From an uncultured bacterium (GTDB lineage Bacteria > Bacteroidota > Bacteroidia > Chitinophagales > CAIOSU01): 11,696 bases of DNA. The notes beneath the pieces are model-generated. The model made no database searches. It saw nothing but the letters and a program-made list of their open reading frames with translations, and was not told the origin of the DNA. Shown here piece by piece: positions 1 to 6,905 of the stretch. The first letter of the stretch is position 1, and every line of letters starts with the position of its first letter. The stretch covers positions 1-11,696 of the forward strand of contig CAIOSU010000091.1 of assembly GCA_903861055.1 (NCBI GenBank), read 5' to 3'. Both the position numbers and the translations under genes were made by a program.

Positions 1-1
1 C

Positions 2-25
2 AAATTGCTGGTGACCGAAGAATAG
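2..25 (+). CDS. Possible 3' end of an upstream gene (partial)
   Basis: Reading from base 2 gives seven codons (K-L-L-V-T-E-E) followed by TAG. A strong hairpin terminator begins about 20 bases later, which is where the end of a plus-strand gene would be expected. Another frame is also open to a TGA at 82-84, but it runs through the terminator and so is less likely. Too little protein is visible to assign a family. The call rests on the position of the terminator, not on recognised sequence. Confidence 0.35.
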   Translation, partial: KLLVTEE

Positions 26-47
26 AAGCATGTAATACAAAAACACC

Positions 48-82
48 AAAAAAAAGAGCGCCCCAACGGGGTGCTTTTTTTT
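48..82 (+). terminator. Rho-independent terminator
   Basis: A 7-bp GC-rich stem (GCGCCCC, 58-64, pairing with GGGGTGC, 68-74, one G-T pair) closes a 3-base AAC loop. Eight T residues follow at 75-82, and an A-tract at 48-55 can pair with them. It would end a gene entering from the left. Because both an A-tract and a T-tract flank the stem, it could also work in the opposite direction. Confidence 0.85.
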
Positions 83-464
83 GAATGGCGGCAATACTTA
101 AACGGGTAGTGCCCAAAAGCTATATGGCATATAAATATGCATCATTGCCAAGAGCACTAAAACTGAGAAACCCAAGTTTTGATATGAAACAATCAATGGC
201 CAGCAGTGCCAATTTGTGATTTTATGCTAGTGCCGAATAATTTTATGGGAAGTGCAACTAGCCGTTTTGCCTTACAAAAATGCATAACTCGTTGAAAATT
301 ATGCCAATCTTAAGATAATATTATCGCCACGTTTCCGTTTATCAATTTACCCTGTAAAATTTTTGTGGCGCGGTAAATATAATATCCGTAACTTACGCAC
401 ACTTTTAGAGGAAAAAGAGGTCAAAAGCTTTATTGCTATTGTCTTATGATTTAAATACAGAATG
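83..464. other. Gene-free stretch upstream of the rpoD promoter
   Basis: About 380 bases lie between the terminator and the rpoD promoter. Every reading frame I followed is broken by stops within a few codons, and no tRNA-like or CRISPR-like structure is evident. The hexamer AGTGCC occurs three times between about 106 and 235 and AGTGCA once, which may be chance. An AT-rich patch around 374-385 contains a TATAAT-like string, but it lacks the Bacteroidota TAnnTTTG pattern. I cannot assign a function to the stretch. Confidence 0.5.
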
Positions 465-496
465 TTTATATGTGGTGAACTTACTGCTTATTTTTG
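465..496 (+). promoter_or_regulatory. Predicted rpoD promoter (Bacteroidota type)
   Basis: TATTTTTG at 489-496 matches the Bacteroidota -7 consensus TAnnTTTG exactly. TTTA at 465-468 sits 20 bases upstream in the place of the -33 TTTG element. Transcription would start near 501-504 and leave a leader of about 65 bases before the rpoD ATG. The element is predicted by pattern only. Confidence 0.6.
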
Positions 497-568
497 CAGT
501 TATTAAGCTTCGAAACAAAAAATTTATCGTTCCTAACACAAAATAAAACCTAAAAAACCGGTTCAGTA

Positions 569-1438
569 ATGAGGCAGCTAAAGATCTCGAAATCTATTAC
601 CAATCGTGACAGCCAGTCACTGGAAAAGTATTTGCAAGAAATTGGACGTGAGGAGCTTTTAACGGCTGAAGAAGAAGTGCACTTGGCCCAGCGCATACGT
701 GAAGGTTGCCAGCGTTCTTTAGAAAAGCTAATACGCGCTAACTTACGTTTCGTAGTATCAGTTGCCAAGCAATACCAAAACCAGAGCCTGTCGTTGAACG
801 ACTTAATTAATGAAGGCAATTTGGGCTTGGTAAAAGCTGCTCAGCGCTTTGACGAAACCAAGGGTTTCAAATTTATCTCTTATGCTGTTTGGTGGATTCG
901 TCAATCTATCATTCAGGCATTGGCAGAGCAAAGCCGTTTGGTGCGTTTGCCTTTGAACAAAGTTGGCTCTCTTACTAAAATCAACAAGGCATTGGCCGAG
1001 TTAGAGCAACAGTATGAGCGTGAACCAACCGCAGAAGAGTTGGCTACCTTATTGGAGATTTCTCCGGAAGAAGTGGCTGCTACCATGAACATCAGCACCC
1101 GTCACGTATCAATGGATGCTCCTTTTACCGATGGCGAGAGCAACTCTCTGCTTGATGTATTGGAAAACCACGATACCGACCGCACCGATATGGGCATGGA
1201 GTACCACGACTCGCTGCGCAAAGAGACCGAGCGTACTTTGGCTACCCTTACCGAGCGCGAGCGCGGTGTGTTGAAACTATTTTTCGGCATTGGCGTAGAA
1301 CACCCTATGACCTTGCAAGATATTGGCGAGGAGTTTGGCCTAACCCGTGAGCGTGTTCGCCAAATTAAAGACAAAGCAATCAACAAGCTTCGCGCAACTA
1401 ACAAGTGCGATGCCTTGAAGGCCTATTTGGCCCAATAA
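569..1438 (+). CDS. rpoD: Primary RNA polymerase sigma factor, sigma-70 family
   Basis: This is the housekeeping sigma factor (RpoD/SigA), which binds core RNA polymerase and recognises promoters. At 289 residues it has the short form usual in Bacteroidota, without the acidic region 1.1 of the E. coli protein. Region 1.2 lies at about residues 15-46. Region 2 is at about 53-123 and includes YAVWWIRQSIIQALAEQSR (105-123), the -10 recognition and melting helix. Region 3 is at about 130-205, and region 4 at about 224-280, with the helix-turn-helix around GLTRERVRQIK (257-267). The start MRQLKISKSITNR is the N-terminus typical of the phylum's RpoD, which fixes the ATG at 569. The gene stands alone, with its own promoter upstream and a terminator directly after it, and it converges on xerD. 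No anomalies are visible. Confidence 0.97.
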   Translation: MRQLKISKSITNRDSQSLEKYLQEIGREELLTAEEEVHLAQRIREGCQRSLEKLIRANLRFVVSVAKQYQNQSLSLNDLINEGNLGLVKAAQRFDETKGFKFISYAVWWIRQSIIQALAEQSRLVRLPLNKVGSLTKINKALAELEQQYEREPTAEELATLLEISPEEVAATMNISTRHVSMDAPFTDGESNSLLDVLENHDTDRTDMGMEYHDSLRKETERTLATLTERERGVLKLFFGIGVEHPMTLQDIGEEFGLTRERVRQIKDKAINKLRATNKCDALKAYLAQ

Positions 1439-1470
1439 GAACAACAACCAAGCGTTGTATTTCGACCGAG

Positions 1471-1506
1471 AGGGAGTTAGCGAAAGCTGGCTCCCTTTAT
1501 TTTTTT
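1471..1506 (+). terminator. rpoD terminator
   Basis: An 11-bp stem (1471-1481 pairing with 1486-1496, with two G-T pairs in the inner part) is capped by a GAAA tetraloop (1482-1485). It is followed by TTATTTTTTT at 1497-1506. The T-tract lies only on the plus side, so this terminates rpoD and not the convergent xerD. Confidence 0.92.
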
Positions 1507-1520
1507 GTAATGCATCAATC

Positions 1521-2441
1521 CTAATGCTTTTTATCCCCCTTTCCATGCTTGGGCAGAAACTGCTCTACGGTATCTCGTAAAAAGTCACGGTCCAGGTGCG
1601 TGTAAATTTCGGTAGTAGTTATCGATTCGTGACCCAACATCTGCTGCACCGCCCTAAGGTTGGCACCTCGCTCTACCATATGGGTAGCAAAAGAGTGCCT
1701 AAGGGTATGCGGACTTATGCTTTTATGGATGCCCGCTTTTTGTGCCAAATCTTTAATAATACTGAACACGCTCATGCGGCTTATTTTACCGCCCCGCTGA
1801 TTGAGAAACACGTGGTCTTCGCTGCCCTTATGTATGGTTTGGTGGCACCTTACCTCGTTAATGTAAATAGAAATGTACTTTACTGCATCGTGCCCAATAG
1901 GTATTAGGCGCTCTTTGTCGCCTTTGCCTATTATACGCACATACTCGTTTTGGAAATGCAGCCTGCTAAGCCGTAGGTTTATCAGCTCCGAAACCCGCAA
2001 ACCACAGCTATACAGCGTTTCGAGCATGGCCTTGTTGCGGGCACCTTCTGGCGCACTAAGGTCAATCGCATTTATCATGCGCATTATCTCTTCGTAGCTA
2101 AGCGTATCAGGTAGTTTCCGTTTTATTTTAGGGCCTTCGAGTAGTTCGGTAGGGTCGTGATCCATTAAATCCTCCATCAACAGGTAACGGTAGTAGGCCC
2201 GCACACCCGATATCATGCGCGCTTGGCTACGGTCGTTCAGCTCGCGCTCAAACAACCAAGTAACAAAACCATCCAAAATGCCCAAATCAACCTTAGTTGG
2301 CGATACCCCAGGGTGCTCCTGTTCTATATATTCCAACAGCTTGTTTATGTCGCGCATGTAAGCATCGATGGAGTTCTCCGAAAGCGATCGCTCCAATTTA
2401 AGGTAAGCCTTAAAACCTTTAATACTACTTTTCCAATCCAT
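1521..2441 (-). CDS. xerD: Site-specific tyrosine recombinase XerD
   Basis: This tyrosine recombinase acts with a XerC partner at the chromosomal dif site to resolve chromosome dimers. Its 306 residues match the usual Xer length. The N-terminal SAM-like DNA-binding domain spans about residues 5-88 and the catalytic domain about 108-295. All active-site residues are present: R149 (in SCGLRVSEL), K173 (in GKGDKERLIPIG), H245 and R248 (in HTLRHSFATHM), H271 (in GHESITTTEIYTH) and the nucleophile Y280. The lack of phage, integron or repeat context, the complete active site and the XerD-like N-terminus favour the housekeeping recombinase over a mobile integrase. XerC and XerD are hard to separate by eye, so the D assignment is somewhat less certain than the family. 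A hairpin at 2508-2559 separates it from the next minus-strand gene upstream. Confidence 0.93.
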   Translation of the reverse strand: MDWKSSIKGFKAYLKLERSLSENSIDAYMRDINKLLEYIEQEHPGVSPTKVDLGILDGFVTWLFERELNDRSQARMISGVRAYYRYLLMEDLMDHDPTELLEGPKIKRKLPDTLSYEEIMRMINAIDLSAPEGARNKAMLETLYSCGLRVSELINLRLSRLHFQNEYVRIIGKGDKERLIPIGHDAVKYISIYINEVRCHQTIHKGSEDHVFLNQRGGKISRMSVFSIIKDLAQKAGIHKSISPHTLRHSFATHMVERGANLRAVQQMLGHESITTTEIYTHLDRDFLRDTVEQFLPKHGKGDKKH

Positions 2442-2507
2442 AGCTAGTTGGTAAATGCACCAATAGTAAATATACGGGGCTAAGCGCAGAAACTGTGCCT
2501 AAAACAT

Positions 2508-2559
2508 AAATCCCCTTTGGCAGCCCAACGCAAAACTTGCTGGCCAACAAAGGGGATTT
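2508..2559 (-). terminator. Long hairpin, probable terminator of the DUF3078 gene
   Basis: A perfect 12-bp inverted repeat (AAATCCCCTTTG, 2508-2519; CAAAGGGGATTT, 2548-2559) encloses a second partial stem (GCAGC near 2520-2524 with GCTGG near 2539-2543). It lies just downstream of the DUF3078 stop on the minus strand. The minus-strand exit is U-rich but interrupted (ATTTATGTTTT), so termination is likely but not textbook. It separates the DUF3078 transcript from xerD. Confidence 0.7.
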
Positions 2560-2596
2560 TAACTAAAAAGTACCAGCAACCTAAGTAATAGAATAA

Positions 2597-3553
2597 TTAC
2601 TTGGCTACTTCCTTGCTTTTGAATTTATACCCGATACCAATAGTAAGGCCTTGACGGAACTGGGTACCCTTACCCTCGTATATCGAACCATCCTTTCGAG
2701 TTTTAGGCACATTTACATCGTCATCATAAACCAGCTCGGTGCTTACTGTTACGTTCAAGAAACTGTTCACCTTCATTACCACATTATTCGTCCAGTTTAT
2801 ATCAATATTCTGGGGGTTTTTCAAGTAGTTACTAAATAGGTCAAGCTTGGTAGTGTAAGTTACGTTCTTTACCACTTCAATGGCAAAAGTAGTGGTGAGG
2901 AAAGCACCCGCTTGGGCAAATACTTTCTTTCCTTCGGCCACGCCATAGCGGGTTTCATTAATGTTTACATTGTCCATTACCACGTTGTTTTTGTTGGTAA
3001 TAGGCGAAAACAATATCGTAAAATACTTCGGCGCACGATACTCAATACCTGGTGCAATAATAGTATAAGCCGGCGAAAACCCTTTGGATATGAGCACCTT
3101 CGAAGTATCAGCAGGATATTCATAACCCGGTGCAAACTGGCTCCTTAAGGTAGTAAGTAGGGCAACGCGCCAGCCCTTCTTAAATTTATAATTGAGCTGT
3201 GAACTTAGTTCAAAAAAGTCATCGGATTTACGAAACTCTTGCTTGCCAATTTTTTGCACTCCAAAAGCCATGTCTGCTTTAATATCCCAACTAAAATTAT
3301 TCTTGGCATAGCTGGCCTTTAAACCAAAAATGGCACCCATACCTACGGAACTTTGTCCACCGCCGGCCCAGTTTTTAAGGGCTACCTGGTTAATGTTAAT
3401 GGCGGCATTGCCATCATACTTCCAGTGCTTAACTGTATCGGCCTTTGTAGGGTCAATAAATTCAGGCTTTAGGGCAGCCGCGTCTTGCCCGAAAAGGCCA
3501 ACAGTTGGTAGCAATAAACCAATAGCGCACACGATAAGGGTAAAATTCTTCAT
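2597..3553 (-). CDS. DUF3078 family protein, probable outer-membrane beta-barrel
   Basis: The 318-residue protein has a signal peptide (about residues 1-23, with cleavage near FGQ/D) and belongs to the Bacteroidota-restricted DUF3078 family. The hallmark is the INQVALKNWAGGGQSS stretch at 53-68. The remainder alternates short amphipathic strands with turns and ends in a final strand (FRQGLTIGIGYKFKS, 299-313). That pattern suggests an outer-membrane beta-barrel, though no function is established for the family. The only ATG that gives a clean signal peptide is the one at 3553. A perfect TATCTTTG -7 box lies about 35 bases upstream on the minus strand, and a long hairpin follows the stop. It appears to be a single-gene transcript. 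Family assignment is from recognition of the motif, and the location in the cell is inferred. Confidence 0.85.
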   Translation of the reverse strand: MKNFTLIVCAIGLLLPTVGLFGQDAAALKPEFIDPTKADTVKHWKYDGNAAININQVALKNWAGGGQSSVGMGAIFGLKASYAKNNFSWDIKADMAFGVQKIGKQEFRKSDDFFELSSQLNYKFKKGWRVALLTTLRSQFAPGYEYPADTSKVLISKGFSPAYTIIAPGIEYRAPKYFTILFSPITNKNNVVMDNVNINETRYGVAEGKKVFAQAGAFLTTTFAIEVVKNVTYTTKLDLFSNYLKNPQNIDINWTNNVVMKVNSFLNVTVSTELVYDDDVNVPKTRKDGSIYEGKGTQFRQGLTIGIGYKFKSKEVAK

Positions 3554-3587
3554 GTAAGTCAGATTTAAATGGAAAAATATCAGCCGC

Positions 3588-3595
3588 CAAAGATA
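3588..3595 (-). promoter_or_regulatory. Predicted -7 box for the DUF3078 gene
   Basis: On the minus strand these bases read TATCTTTG, a perfect TAnnTTTG match. Only a weak -33 match (GTTA, about 3617-3620) lies at the right distance. Transcription would start near 3581-3583, about 30 bases before the ATG. Confidence 0.55.
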
Positions 3596-3670
3596 ATAGT
3601 CTTTCTATAAATTTTATAACGTTGAAAATCAAGAATTTATAACAATAAGGATAATTTTTATAGTACTTTG

Positions 3671-3704
3671 TATTGCATAGTACCTTTTAATGGTTGTATC
3701 TTTG
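3671..3704 (+). promoter_or_regulatory. Predicted promoter of the TonB-like/PadR/PspC cluster
   Basis: TATTG at 3671-3675 supplies the -33 TTG and TATCTTTG at 3697-3704 is a perfect -7 box, 21 bases apart. This is the best promoter match in the window. The start would fall near 3710, giving a leader of about 110 bases before the ATG at 3822. Three AGTACYTT repeats (3662, 3679 and 3713) flank the two elements and could be binding sites for a regulator. Confidence 0.65.
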
Positions 3705-3738
3705 TATCAACAAGTACCTTAAGTTAGTTATCTGTGAA

Positions 3739-3789
3739 ATGGCTATTCGTAGATTGGTGATAAAAGGTATCGAACCCTGCAACTCGTAG
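3739..3789 (+). CDS. Possible short leader ORF (16 residues)
   Basis: An ATG at 3739 opens 16 codons (MAIRRLVIKGIEPCNS) ending in TAG at 3787-3789. It lies inside the predicted leader between the promoter and the TonB-like gene. No ribosome-binding signal is evident, and a frame this short can occur by chance. It is listed because its position would allow translational control of the downstream gene. Confidence 0.2.
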   Translation: MAIRRLVIKGIEPCNS

Positions 3790-3821
3790 GCAGATATTTT
3801 TAACCAATAAAAACTGTAGCA

Positions 3822-4169
3822 ATGAAAAAGATCATTATTACCCTATTCTTTGGCGGATTTTTGATTTTGTTTGGCGCGCCACATGCTTGTGCAACTGGCA
3901 GCAACTCCGAAGCTGTAATTTTGGAATCAGTAAAAAATGAAGTAACAAAACAGCTACCCTACCCTGCGTTTGCGCTTAGCGATGAGTTGAGTGGAACGGT
4001 AGAGATACTATTTCACGTAAACAACAACGGCGAAATACAAGTGATAAGGGTAAAAGCAAGAGAGGCACAACTAGGGCAGTATGTAAAGCAGCAGCTAGAA
4101 GGCACCTTGCTCGATTTGCCAGTAAAGGGCCAAACCTACCAAATGACCATTGACTTTGTGCAACGGTAA
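3822..4169 (+). CDS. Small exported protein with a TonB C-terminal-like domain
   Basis: The 115-residue protein starts with a Sec signal peptide (MKKIIITLFFGGFLILFGAP..., cleavage probably after ACA at 23-25). The mature part of about 90 residues resembles an isolated TonB C-terminal-type fold: SGTVEILFHVNNNGEIQVIRV (57-77, split here only by description as two strands) followed by a helix and a final strand near QTYQMTIDFV (104-113). Such a lone domain lacks the transmembrane anchor and proline-rich arm needed for energy transduction. It is therefore more likely a small periplasmic binding or scaffolding protein than a true TonB. Cys23 is not in a convincing lipobox. The gene follows the best promoter in the window and lies 66 bases before padR on the same strand, so the two may be co-transcribed. 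Function is unknown. Confidence 0.7.
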   Translation: MKKIIITLFFGGFLILFGAPHACATGSNSEAVILESVKNEVTKQLPYPAFALSDELSGTVEILFHVNNNGEIQVIRVKAREAQLGQYVKQQLEGTLLDLPVKGQTYQMTIDFVQR

Positions 4170-4204
4170 CCCGAAAGCCTACAACCAAACTTTAAAAATG
4201 TACC

Positions 4205-4222
4205 GCCGGCAGCGCTGCTGGC
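4205..4222. promoter_or_regulatory. Perfect dyad before padR (possible operator or attenuator)
   Basis: GCCGGCAGC (4205-4213) is followed at once by GCTGCTGGC (4214-4222), an 18-base dyad with a single G-T pair. It ends 13 bases before the padR ATG. ATGT at 4198-4201 and ACAT at 4228-4231 lie outside it. PadR proteins are known to bind ATGT/ACAT dyads, usually with a much shorter spacer. No T-tract follows on the plus strand, so it is not an ordinary terminator. It may be an autoregulatory site or an RNA hairpin near the start codon. Confidence 0.35.
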
Positions 4223-4235
4223 TAAAAACATAAAC

Positions 4236-4586
4236 ATGAATGTAGATAACACCAAAGTGCAGATGCGCAAGGGGATACTGGAATACTGTATCCTATCCAT
4301 TATTGCCCGAGGAGAGGTGTATGCATCGGATATACTGGAGACCCTTAAGGATGCGAGGCTACTGGTAGTAGAGGGCACCCTTTACCCATTGCTTACAAGG
4401 CTCAAAAACAGCGGCCTACTAAGCTACGAATGGCGCGAAAGTGCATCGGGCCCGCCAAGAAAGTATTTTAACCTCACCCCCGAGGGCAAAGCATTTTTAG
4501 AAGAGCTAGACCAAACCTGGGAAGATTTGGTGTATGCCGTGAACCTTACCAATTCTAAACGAGAAAACAACAACAGCCATGAATAA
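4236..4586 (+). CDS. PadR family transcriptional regulator
   Basis: This 116-residue winged-helix protein is of the PadR type, a family of dimeric repressors that respond to ligands or envelope-active compounds. The N-terminal helix (about 9-25, RKGILEYCILSII) leads into helix 2 (YASDILETLKDA, 29-40). The recognition helix lies at VEGTLYPLLTRLKNSGLL (45-62), and the wing with its conserved proline-arginine turn at GPPRKYFNLTPEGKAFL (72-88). A short C-terminal helix (about 89-106) would form the dimer arm, as in short (subfamily 2) PadR proteins. Its last eight bases overlap the start of the PspC/DUF2807 gene, indicating translational coupling. It very likely controls its own operon, possibly through the dyad just upstream. 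The inducer cannot be told from sequence. Confidence 0.93.
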   Translation: MNVDNTKVQMRKGILEYCILSIIARGEVYASDILETLKDARLLVVEGTLYPLLTRLKNSGLLSYEWRESASGPPRKYFNLTPEGKAFLEELDQTWEDLVYAVNLTNSKRENNNSHE

Positions 4587-6828
4587 AACCGTTTCAATTA
4601 ACCTAGGAGGGCAAGTATTTCAAATAGATGAACTTGCTTACGAACGGCTTTGGAAATATCTAGAATCGATAAAAGCTAAATATGCCAACACCAAAGGTGG
4701 CAGCGACATTATATCGGACATAGAGAGCCGCCTGGCCGAGATGTTTTATGAATTTTTAGGCGAAAAACGCAATGTGGTAACCATGGCAGACGTGGAGCTT
4801 ACCATTAGCACGATGGGCCAGCCCGACGACTTCGAGATTCATTTGGAAGACGACGAGGAAGCGCAAAGCAATAGCAAAAGAACGGCTCAAGACGACAAAA
4901 AGCAACGCCGGCTGTTTCGCAACCCCGACGACAAAGTTATTGGTGGCGTGGCCTCTGGTTTGTCTGAATATTTCGGCATTGCTGATCCTATTTGGATACG
5001 ATTGGTATTCTTGATTACGTTCTTTTTAGGTGTAGGTAGCAGCTTTTTAGTGTACTTGGTACTATTGGTGTTGGTGCCGAAAGCACAAACTGCATCAGAG
5101 AAACTGCAAATGCGCGGAGAGCCTATTAACATTGATAACATTGAAAAAACCATACGCGAAGAGCTGAGTGACCTAGAAAACCGAATAAACAGCGGCAACA
5201 CAGGTCACAAGGCAAGAGGTGTTATGTCCCGTTTGGTCGATTTTATTGCTACTATTATCCGGGTTTTCTTTAACATTTTGGGGAAATTGGTTGGGCTGTT
5301 CCTTGTAATACTGGCCATTGTGCTTATTATTAGTTTCTCATTGGGCTTTACCATTCCGTCGTTGTTCGACGAGGGAATTGCCTTAAGCATGCTGCCCCAC
5401 TTGTTTGAAGGCTCAGCGAGCATAACAATTGCTATCCTTGGGTTTGGCTTGATTATATTCATTCCGTTGATTTACATGCTCTATGCCGGAATCGCCATTA
5501 TTATCAATAAACGACTCAATCTAAAAGGTTTAAGCTTAGGCGCCATAGGCTTAATGTTAGTAGGTATTGTATTAGTAGTATATACAGTAACCAATTTAAA
5601 AGGCCATACTGACATTACCCGCAAGAAAACCGAAACTACTGTGCTTGTGGCACCTATTGATGGCATTTTACGCCTTGAAATTAAGGACGACGAGCATAAT
5701 CAAGATAGATTTAGGGCATTGGGTAGCTGGGGCAAATACCTAGAAGACAGCGACACCCTATATGTGCGCCGATACAACGTTGACAAAGATGCCCAAATAA
5801 CCTTAAACGTAAAACGTGCTCCGGGGAGTGAATTTATACTGGAAAAAACAGTAATTGCTTGCGGTCAAAATGCCGACCAAGCCAACTACCGGGTACAAAA
5901 CATTACTTATAATATTGCACAAGATAGTGCCAGTCTTTATTTCCCTGCCTTCTATACCTTCCCTACCGAAGACCATATAAGAGGGCAAGAGGTTAAGTTG
6001 GAGCTACTGCTACCAGAAGGCCAATCGGTATATTTCAGCAACGATATTAGGGAACTAATACATGATATAAAAAACGTTGACAATGCCTATGATGGCGATA
6101 TGATAGGCCATACATGGAAAATGATGCCCAATGGCCTTACTTGCTTAGACTGCGGCGACAAACCTGGGCCAGCCATACCTGGTGCCACCAATGCACCCGT
6201 ATCGCCAGTAGCTGCCAACAATAACACCATGGTTGTATCAAACTTTACTTCGATAGAAATAAGCGGCGCTATCAACTTTCACTTAAAACCTTCGAGCAAC
6301 AGCCAAGTGGTATTTGAAGATGAAAGCATGATGAAGCATGTAACCGTAAACACCATTGGTAACAAGCTAACGATTAAACAGGATAATGAATTTGGCCTGA
6401 ACAACGATGTAACAGTATGGGTATATACCCCCGAACTTGAAAAAGTAACAATACTGGGCGCCAGCGAAGGCGATATTAGTGGGTTTAAGCCTGCTTCGCT
6501 ATACGTGGAATTGGCTGGCGCAAGCGATTGCAAGCTAAACATTGACACCGAAAACTTGACCGTTCACTTAAGCGGCGCTAGCGAACTAACCATTGGCGGA
6601 ACCGCACAAAAATTAAACGCTGAGGTAAACGGCGCCTCTGAAATATTGGCCTTCGGACTAACAACCGACCAAGTGAAAGTACATGCCAGTGGTGCGAGTA
6701 GTGCCGAGGTATATGCTATCACCAAACTAAATGCCGAAGCTTCAGGTGCTAGTAGCGTTGATTATAAAGGTTCGCCACAAGTTTCGTCTAACAGTAGTGG
6801 TTTTTCGTCTATAAATAGCAAACCTTAA
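4579..6828 (+). CDS. PspC domain membrane protein with C-terminal DUF2807 domain
   Basis: The 749-residue envelope protein has a soluble N-terminal segment (about 1-90) and a charged linker. The PspC domain follows at about 110-170, with RRLFRNPDDKVIGGVASGLS at 110-129 and a hydrophobic stretch at 137-167. A short helical linker comes next, then three more membrane segments (about 235-257, 280-309 and 315-340). The part after 340 is probably periplasmic. It contains an unassigned strand-rich region (about 350-515), a linker with C522-L-D-C525 and a Pro/Ala/Asn-rich stretch, and a DUF2807 (putative adhesin-head, Toast-rack-type) domain from about 552. That domain carries six GAS motifs at 627, 647, 666, 685, 705 and 723. 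PspC domains belong to phage-shock-type envelope stress systems, and PadR-PspC pairs are common in Bacteroidota. The ATG overlaps the end of padR by 8 bases. A role in sensing or buffering envelope stress is inferred. Confidence 0.9.
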   Translation: MNKTVSINLGGQVFQIDELAYERLWKYLESIKAKYANTKGGSDIISDIESRLAEMFYEFLGEKRNVVTMADVELTISTMGQPDDFEIHLEDDEEAQSNSKRTAQDDKKQRRLFRNPDDKVIGGVASGLSEYFGIADPIWIRLVFLITFFLGVGSSFLVYLVLLVLVPKAQTASEKLQMRGEPINIDNIEKTIREELSDLENRINSGNTGHKARGVMSRLVDFIATIIRVFFNILGKLVGLFLVILAIVLIISFSLGFTIPSLFDEGIALSMLPHLFEGSASITIAILGFGLIIFIPLIYMLYAGIAIIINKRLNLKGLSLGAIGLMLVGIVLVVYTVTNLKGHTDITRKKTETTVLVAPIDGILRLEIKDDEHNQDRFRALGSWGKYLEDSDTLYVRRYNVDKDAQITLNVKRAPGSEFILEKTVIACGQNADQANYRVQNITYNIAQDSASLYFPAFYTFPTEDHIRGQEVKLELLLPEGQSVYFSNDIRELIHDIKNVDNAYDGDMIGHTWKMMPNGLTCLDCGDKPGPAIPGATNAPVSPVAANNNTMVVSNFTSIEISGAINFHLKPSSNSQVVFEDESMMKHVTVNTIGNKLTIKQDNEFGLNNDVTVWVYTPELEKVTILGASEGDISGFKPASLYVELAGASDCKLNIDTENLTVHLSGASELTIGGTAQKLNAEVNGASEILAFGLTTDQVKVHASGASSAEVYAITKLNAEASGASSVDYKGSPQVSSNSSGFSSINSKP

Positions 6829-6872
6829 CATTTTTTAAATCTTTCACTCATTTATATTTTTTTACTTTGTAG

Positions 6873-6890
6873 TAATAAGTAGCCTTATTA
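6873..6890. repeat. Small AT-rich inverted repeat
   Basis: TAATAAG (6873-6879) and CTTATTA (6884-6890) form a perfect 7-bp stem around a TAGC loop. It lies 15 bases before the terminator hairpin, in the spacer between the convergent PspC/DUF2807 and DUF3089 genes. It may be part of a 3' untranslated region. Confidence 0.5.
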
Positions 6891-6905
6891 TAACCTGCGT
6901 GAGCG

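Noticed and set aside
1521..2441. The tyrosine recombinase as a mobile-element integrase
   Set aside because: It has the length and complete motifs of housekeeping XerD, and no attachment repeats, tRNA or phage genes are nearby.
3735..3795. tRNA-like string on the minus strand (GGGTTCGATACC followed by CACCA)
   Set aside because: It resembles a T-arm and 3' end, but the T-stem has a mismatch and no matching 5' acceptor, D-arm or proper anticodon arm is found. It looks like chance similarity.
4151..4158. TGACTTTG as a separate promoter for padR
   Set aside because: It is one base off the -7 consensus and lies inside the preceding gene, and no TTG element is found at the right distance.
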